Source: Ruminococcus sp.
Lineage (GTDB): Bacteria > Bacillota > Clostridia > Oscillospirales > Ruminococcaceae
Direction: 5' to 3'
Assembly (NCBI GenBank): GCA_021770655.1
Contig: JAETQO010000031.1
Coordinates: forward strand, 1 to 45,634
DNA: 45,634 bases
In this document: piece by piece, positions 41,228-45,634 of the stretch
Layout of the letters: every line of letters begins with the position of its first letter
How positions within the stretch are numbered: the stretch's first letter is position 1
The notes under the pieces: model-generated
Databases searched by the model: none
Seen by the model: only the letters and a program-made list of their open reading frames with translations
Told to the model about the DNA's origin: nothing
Program-made: the position numbers and the translations under genes

Positions 41228-42484
41228 ATGTCCACAGCCTTTAAAAATGCAGATATACTTCTGCCGAAAAATATCGATATGTCAAAATGGGCGGTAGTTG
41301 CCTGCGACCAGTATACGTCGGAGCCTGAATACTGGGCGGACGCAGAAAAGATCACCGAGGGCGAAAGATCAGCCCTTAACCTTATTCTGCCCGAAGTCTA
41401 TCTCGAGGACGATGATGTCGATGAAAGAATTGAAAAGATACACGAGAATATGAATGAGTATATCAATGCGGAGATTTTCAAGGAGTATAAAAACGCAATG
41501 ATATACGTGGAAAGAATACAGTCGGACGGGAAGCTGAGAGCGGGTATTGTAGGCGCAATAGACCTTGAGCAGTATGATTACCGCAAAGGCTCAAAGTCCG
41601 CGGTAAGGGCAACCGAGGCTACCGTCGTTGAAAGAATACCGCCGAGAATAAAGGTAAGACGCGGCGCACCCGTTGAACTGCCGCACATAATGATACTTAT
41701 TGACGACGAGGGAAAAACCGTTGTCGAGCCGCTTGCGGATAAAAAACCTGACTTTGAAAAGGTCTATGACTTTGACCTTATGAAAAAGGGCGGTCATATC
41801 AGCGGATATGTGATCGACGGGGATTCTCAGAAAGGGATCATCTCAGCCCTTGAAAAGCTGGGCGATATAAACGCTTTCAATGCGAAGTACGGCCTGAATG
41901 AAACCTCACCGCTGGTTTATGCTATGGGCGACGGAAATCACTCTCTTGCTACCGCGAAGGAGTTTTACGAGGAGCAGAAGAGAAATAATCCCGATAAAGA
42001 TATGAGCGGTGCTGCTTGCAGATATGCACTGGTAGAGATAGTCAACCTCCATTCTCCTGCGCTTGAATTTGAGGCTATACATAGGATAGTTACAGGCGTT
42101 GACACGTCAAAGCTTATGTCGGAAATGACGGCAGCCCTCGAACTTGACGAGGTCAGCTCCGAGCAGAAAATAACCGCAGTCGAAAACGGCGTGGAAAAGG
42201 ATATGTATATCCATAAGCCTACCTCAAAGCTTACGGTCGGCTCTTTGCAGAATTTCCTTGACGAATATGTAAAGGAAAACGGCGGAAAGATAGATTATAT
42301 CCACGGTGCGGACGTGGTAAAGGAGCTTTCAAAGAAAGAAAACTCCATAGGCTTCCTGCTCCCCGATATGTCAAAATCCGAGCTTTTCCCCACAGTTATA
42401 GTTGACGGCGCTCTGCCGAGAAAAACCTTCTCGATGGGACACGCCGAGGATAAGAGATTTTATGTGGAGGCAAGGAAAATATAA
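41228..42484 (+). CDS. DUF1015 family protein
   Basis: 418 residues, the length of DUF1015 proteins. Family blocks: WAVVACDQYTSEPEYW near the start, RATEATVVERIPPR, PHIMILIDDEG, and the signature MGDGNHSLATAKEFY; C-terminal LFPTVIVDGALPRKTFSMGHA. Soluble. Members are common in Clostridia and Thermotogae and have been suggested to act on serine or phosphoserine in the SerK/ParB-like nucleotide kinase group; I cannot confirm a reaction. ATG with AGGAG 9 bases upstream. Promoter unclear: the best match overlaps the ribosome binding site. Followed by the epimerase gene after 166 bases. Confidence 0.88.
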   Translation: MSTAFKNADILLPKNIDMSKWAVVACDQYTSEPEYWADAEKITEGERSALNLILPEVYLEDDDVDERIEKIHENMNEYINAEIFKEYKNAMIYVERIQSDGKLRAGIVGAIDLEQYDYRKGSKSAVRATEATVVERIPPRIKVRRGAPVELPHIMILIDDEGKTVVEPLADKKPDFEKVYDFDLMKKGGHISGYVIDGDSQKGIISALEKLGDINAFNAKYGLNETSPLVYAMGDGNHSLATAKEFYEEQKRNNPDKDMSGAACRYALVEIVNLHSPALEFEAIHRIVTGVDTSKLMSEMTAALELDEVSSEQKITAVENGVEKDMYIHKPTSKLTVGSLQNFLDEYVKENGGKIDYIHGADVVKELSKKENSIGFLLPDMSKSELFPTVIVDGALPRKTFSMGHAEDKRFYVEARKI

Positions 42485-42507
42485 ATCCGGATAATGCACC
42501 TTAACGA

Positions 42508-42535
42508 TTGTATGAAGATCATAAATTGGTATAAT
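42508..42535 (+). promoter_or_regulatory. Possible sigma-A promoter of the epimerase gene
   Basis: TTGTAT (42508-42513), 16 bases, TATAAT (42530-42535). A small AAGCGTCACGCTT hairpin follows at the transcript start, and the leader is ~110 bases. Confidence 0.45.
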
Positions 42536-42650
42536 AAGCGTCACGCTTAGATTTTTAAAGTGGGATATGTAAAAAACAAAGCAATTAATTGGGTCGGCGT
42601 CGTCGGAATGATTACGCAGATAAAATCTATTTTATAAGGAGCAAAATGCA

Positions 42651-43820
42651 ATGATTATTACGGAAGTAAGAAAAGAACTGACAGAACACATTATTCCTTT
42701 CTGGAATAAGCTTAGGGACGACGAAAACGGCGGATTTTACGGCTATATGGGCTATGACCTTGCCCTTGATAAAAAAGCAGATAAGGGCGTTATCCTACAT
42801 TCCAGAATTTTGTGGTTCTATTCCAAGGCGTATATCACTCTGAAAGACGAAACCCTGCTTGGTTATGCGAAACACGCTTACGAGTTTATTAAAAATCACT
42901 GCATAGACTATGAATTCGGCGGCGTTTACTGGATGATGAGCTATAAGGGCGAGCCTGTGGATACAATGAAGCATACCTATAATATTGCTTTTGCTATCTA
43001 TGCTCTCTCCTGCTATTATAATGCCTGCGGCGATAAAGAGGCGCTTGAGCTTGCCTATAAGCTGTTTGAAGATATCGAGAACAATACCCTTGACGAGTAC
43101 GGCTACAGAGAGGCTTTCGACAGAAAATGGAACATTGTATCAAACGACGCACTGTCGGAAAACGGTCTCCAGGCTGATAAGACAATGAACGCTATCCTCC
43201 ACCTTATCGAAGCCTATACCGAGCTTTATAAGGCAGATAAAAACGAAAAGGTGGCACAGCGCCTTAAATTCCAGCTTTCTCAGATGCGGGACATCGTTTA
43301 TACTCCCGAAACCAACGCGCTTAAAGTTTTCTTCGATACAGCATTTAATCTGGTGGGCGATATACATTCCTTCGGTCACGATATTGAAGCTACGTGGCTT
43401 ATGGATCTTGCCTGCGATACGTTGGGCGACGAGGAGCTTAAAAAGCAGTTCGCCGAAATGGATCTGAAAATTTCCTATAACATTCAGAAGATCGCCCTTG
43501 AAAACGGCGCACTCAACAACGAGCGTGAGAAAGATAAGATAGACAAAAAGCGCGTGTGGTGGGTAGAGGCAGAGTCGGTAGTAGGCTTTATAAACGCTTA
43601 CCAGCACAGCGGCGACAAGAAGTTCCTTGAAAGCGCAGGATCGGTATGGGAATATATAAAGGCTGAAATAATCGACAAAAGAGAAGGCTCTGAGTGGTAC
43701 TCTGAGGTGTCCTTCGACCACAAGCCTCATGACTGGAAAGAGATCGTCGGACCGTGGAAATGTCCTTACCACAACGGCAGAATGTGCATGGAGGTAATTT
43801 CAAGAGGCGTTGATTTATAA
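42651..43820 (+). CDS. Cellobiose 2-epimerase (AGE family)
   Basis: 389 residues; turns cellobiose into 4-O-beta-glucosylmannose, feeding mannosylglucose phosphorylase pathways for cellulose and mannan breakdown products. Single (alpha/alpha)6 barrel. HSRILWFYSKAY, FGGVYWMM, KHTYNIAFAIYAL, EAFDRKWN, NGLQADKTMNAILHLIEAYTELYKA, GDIHSFGHDIEATWL (catalytic His region), RVWWVEAESVVGFINAYQ and WKCPYHNGRMCMEV follow, from memory, the R. albus enzyme closely over the whole length. ATG has AAGGAGC 11 bases upstream. It overlaps the PHP-domain gene by 11 bases. Confidence 0.93.
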   Translation: MIITEVRKELTEHIIPFWNKLRDDENGGFYGYMGYDLALDKKADKGVILHSRILWFYSKAYITLKDETLLGYAKHAYEFIKNHCIDYEFGGVYWMMSYKGEPVDTMKHTYNIAFAIYALSCYYNACGDKEALELAYKLFEDIENNTLDEYGYREAFDRKWNIVSNDALSENGLQADKTMNAILHLIEAYTELYKADKNEKVAQRLKFQLSQMRDIVYTPETNALKVFFDTAFNLVGDIHSFGHDIEATWLMDLACDTLGDEELKKQFAEMDLKISYNIQKIALENGALNNEREKDKIDKKRVWWVEAESVVGFINAYQHSGDKKFLESAGSVWEYIKAEIIDKREGSEWYSEVSFDHKPHDWKEIVGPWKCPYHNGRMCMEVISRGVDL

Positions 43821-44508
43821 ATACGAAACTCATCTCCATACGGCGGAGGCCAGCGGATGCGCCTCGGCAAGCGGTGCAGAGCAGGCAAGGCGTTACAAGG
43901 CTCTGGGCTATGACGGGATAATCGTCACCGACCACTTCTTCAACGGCAATACCGCCGTAACAAATTACTATGATTGGTGCGATCGTGTGGACAGATTCTG
44001 CAAAGGCTATGAAAACGCCAAGGCGGAGGGAGATAAAATAGGCTTAAAGGTCTTTTTCGGTCTGGAGTATTCCTATTTCGGCGCAGACCTGCTCACCTAT
44101 GGTATAGATAAGAACTTTCTTTATGAAAACGAAAATATCTGCGATATAAGCTTTTATCAGTACGCCGATAAGGTCCATAAGGCAGGGGGAATACTTGTCC
44201 ACGCTCACCCGTTCAGAGAGGCAGGGTATATCCACGAAATAAAGCTCCTGCCTAAATGGATAGACGGTATAGAGGTCTATAACAGCGGCAACCGCAAAGA
44301 GGTCTATAACGACCGTGCGAAATGGTATGCCGAGCAGTTCGGATTTGTCATGACCGCCGGTACGGATAATCATCATCTGTGGCTTGACGAAAAGCGCATA
44401 AGCGGCGTTGAGGCAGAACAGCCGATTAATTCCATAGAGGATTATATAGCTTTTCTCCGTGACGGGAAACTTACCCCGATAATTCCGGAAACGCCGGCTG
44501 AAACATAG
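43810..44508 (+). CDS. PHP-domain metal-dependent hydrolase
   Basis: 232 residues with PHP metal ligands in order: ETHLHT (residues ~6-11), TDHFF, GLEYSYFG, HAHPFREAG and AGTDNHHLW. PHP proteins hydrolyse phosphoesters (histidinol phosphate, nucleotides, nucleic acid 3' ends) with three metals; the substrate is unknown. Start is a TTG at 43810 within the epimerase end, with AAGAGG only 2 bases upstream and GGAGG further away; no other start precedes the essential first His motif, so coupled reinitiation after the epimerase is likely. Context suggests sugar-phosphate work, but this is inference. Confidence 0.88.
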   Translation: MIYKYETHLHTAEASGCASASGAEQARRYKALGYDGIIVTDHFFNGNTAVTNYYDWCDRVDRFCKGYENAKAEGDKIGLKVFFGLEYSYFGADLLTYGIDKNFLYENENICDISFYQYADKVHKAGGILVHAHPFREAGYIHEIKLLPKWIDGIEVYNSGNRKEVYNDRAKWYAEQFGFVMTAGTDNHHLWLDEKRISGVEAEQPINSIEDYIAFLRDGKLTPIIPETPAET

Positions 44509-44518
44509 TATAAAAATA

Positions 44519-44560
44519 AAAACTTCAATGATGTCTTTTTCGTCATTGAAGTTTTTTCGT
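44519..44560. terminator. Bidirectional terminator between the PHP gene and the leftward pair
   Basis: AACTTCAATGA pairs with TCATTGAAGTT around TGTCTTTTTCG, with T6 rightward and A5 at the left side giving T5 leftward. Confidence 0.88.
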
Positions 44561-44561
44561 A

Positions 44562-45149
44562 TTATGAAATGTCGCTTTCTTTTACAGATACGTCATCGGA
44601 ATCGGATTCCGTATCATCGACAAATACATATTTTTTAGATTTACCTAAAGTAAATGTGTTCTCGTCCTTATAAGTAAATCCTGAAATCAAACATATATCT
44701 CCATTTCGGTATTTTTCGAGTTTTATGCATACTGCGTCGCCTGAATCATGCATCGTTTGAATCTTATAGGGTCTTGGCTTGCTCCATGTTTCGATATACT
44801 CATTTTTTACAGTTTCATCGATACTCATGCCGCCGTTGAAAAAATTAGAAATTACAAAATCCTCGACATCGCCGTTATATAGAATAGTGCTGTCATTCTG
44901 AACTTCAAAGTATTCTTTTGATGTATCTCCGTCAAGGTAATAATTTCCGATTTTTAATGTCGGTTCTTGATATGTTTCATCATGAGAGCAGTTATATCCT
45001 AATGTATTTATTCCGCTATCTGATTCTTTGGCAGGTGGTTTATTGTCGGATATAATATTTTTTAAAACAAAAAACCATACAAGCAATACAATGGCGATAG
45101 CTATGGTGATGCAGACGGACGTCATTATCGTTTGTCTATTTTTTTTCAT
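44562..45149 (-). CDS. Membrane-anchored protein of unknown function
   Basis: 195 residues. Short basic start (MKKNRQ), one span (~9-33, SVCITIAIAIVLLVWFFVL), Pro/Ser/Asp linker, then a beta-rich extracytoplasmic domain (LKIGNYYLDGDTSKEYFEVQNDSTILYNG) and an acidic tail (DDTESDSDDVSVKESD). I recognise no family; the YYLDGD...YFEVQNDGT-type repeat is seen in small clostridial surface proteins. Start overlaps the upstream gene by 14 bases, with AGGAAG 8 bases before the ATG. Confidence 0.75.
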   Translation of the reverse strand: MKKNRQTIMTSVCITIAIAIVLLVWFFVLKNIISDNKPPAKESDSGINTLGYNCSHDETYQEPTLKIGNYYLDGDTSKEYFEVQNDSTILYNGDVEDFVISNFFNGGMSIDETVKNEYIETWSKPRPYKIQTMHDSGDAVCIKLEKYRNGDICLISGFTYKDENTFTLGKSKKYVFVDDTESDSDDVSVKESDIS

Positions 45150-45525
45150 AATAACGACTTCCTGTTTTTATGGTTATAGAAGAATTTGTTCTTTCAACAG
45201 TTCCACTAAGATAAGTATCTGCTGGTGATCTACTTACATAATTTCCTGATTTGTTTACTATTACAAATCCTGTAAAGCTGGCATTGAATTTTTTTGTGTC
45301 AATATTAAAAACATTAGTTGAAGCTTTAATATAGGTATTTTCTACATCAGAAAAAACAACCATGGCATAGCATTTTTTTGGCTGAATTTCAATGTAGGAA
45401 ACATCATTTGTAACATTCCAATAAATTCCGTCGTATGCCGAATTGTGAGAATACTCCGCCGAGCAAGTGAACGGTAACACTGCCGCTACTACTGTTGCCA
45501 AGAATAAACTGATAATTTTTTTCAT
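45136..45525 (-). CDS. Small secreted protein of unknown function
   Basis: 129 residues with a cleavable signal peptide (MKKIISLFLATVVAAVLPFTCSA) and a beta-rich mature part (GIYWNVTNDVSYIEIQPKKCYAMVVFSD, TGFVIVNKSGNY, SGTVERTNSSITIKTG). Lipobox is absent. First gene of a two-gene leftward unit. Start: the frame extends to 45558, but AAAGGCGG lies 9 bases before the ATG at 45525, which opens directly on the signal peptide. A hairpin overlaps the ribosome binding site, and an inverted repeat overlaps the promoter. Confidence 0.75.
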   Translation of the reverse strand: MKKIISLFLATVVAAVLPFTCSAEYSHNSAYDGIYWNVTNDVSYIEIQPKKCYAMVVFSDVENTYIKASTNVFNIDTKKFNASFTGFVIVNKSGNYVSRSPADTYLSGTVERTNSSITIKTGSRYYEKK

Positions 45526-45536
45526 AATTATAATCC

Positions 45537-45553
45537 GCCTTTCTGCGAAAGGC
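45537..45553 (-). promoter_or_regulatory. Hairpin sequestering the ribosome binding site
   Basis: GCCTTTC and GAAAGGC form a 7-base stem with a 3-base loop; the 3' arm is the AAAGGC of the ribosome binding site for the gene starting at 45525. May damp translation. Confidence 0.5.
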
Positions 45554-45599
45554 ACCAATGTGGTTATGAAAAAGGCGCTTTCGCTAAAAATGTATATAT

Positions 45600-45628
45600 G
45601 ATATAATGTAGTTGAGTGAAACGGTCAA
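45600..45628 (-). promoter_or_regulatory. Sigma-A promoter of the leftward secreted-protein pair
   Basis: TTGACC (45623-45628), 17 bases, TATATC (45600-45605) on the minus strand. Confidence 0.6.
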
Positions 45629-45632
45629 CTAC
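45608..45632. promoter_or_regulatory. Inverted repeat over the -35 box (candidate operator)
   Basis: GTAGTTGA (45608-45615) and TCAACTAC (45625-45632), 8-base arms, 9-base centre, covering the spacer and -35 box. The window ends 2 bases later, so a larger site could continue outside. Confidence 0.45.
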
Positions 45633-45634
45633 AG

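Overview
The window looks like chromosomal DNA from a Ruminococcus-type bacterium (Oscillospiraceae, Clostridia). Evidence: textbook sigma-A promoters (TTGACA, 17 bases, TATAAT) in front of many genes, strong GGAGG ribosome binding sites, an Rnf complex in the clostridial order C-D-G-E-A-B, a gerA-gerB-gerC germination operon, MurT/GatD, and an epimerase that from memory closely resembles the cellobiose 2-epimerase of Ruminococcus albus. Genus placement is inference; no database was searched. There is no phage, plasmid, transposase or CRISPR array.

Layout. 1-8400: the end of a secreted protein, tRNA-Arg(CCG), metG, an ECF sigma/anti-sigma pair, a small acidic protein and a large secreted beta-helix protein. 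8400-18250: a P-type calcium ATPase, a CotH-like surface protein, a zinc-ribbon membrane protein and a DUF4363/DUF421 pair. 18250-25620: gerABC, then leftward genes for an RluA pseudouridine synthase, a DUF975-like membrane protein and a histidine phosphatase, with a divergent XRE regulator. 26065-32715: apbE and the six rnf genes; ApbE is expected to attach FMN to RnfD and RnfG, so this is one functional unit for ferredoxin:NAD+ oxidoreduction coupled to ion pumping. 33000-35700: murT-gatD plus a small unknown gene (lipid II amidation). 35800-45634: nadA, a TPP riboswitch with thiT, secA, DUF1015, cellobiose 2-epimerase with a PHP-domain gene, and two leftward secreted/membrane proteins of unknown function.

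The most unusual content is between the genes. Family 1 (foldback element, ends ATTCGGG/CCCGAAT, arms in inverted orientation around a core) occupies seven intergenic regions, with about two dozen copies of the terminal motif. Its A-rich outer end lies 9-11 bases upstream of the -35 box of four sigma-A promoters (metG, cotH-like, nadA, thiT), abuts the ribosome binding site of rnfC and that of the DUF421 gene, supplies the T-tract of a terminator, and supplies a stop codon. Family 2 is a 179-bp TTAA-flanked MITE-like element with about 20-base terminal inverted repeats (two full copies plus fragments). Family 3 is a 95-99 bp palindromic element whose stem bases covary between copies. None encodes a recognisable protein. 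They appear to have been built into promoters, leaders and terminators of the host genes.

Starts were re-chosen from ribosome binding sites and promoters in many genes; several begin with TTG or GTG. Repeat-filled gaps are described in the repeat entries. The remaining intergenic stretches without a listed feature showed nothing I could support.
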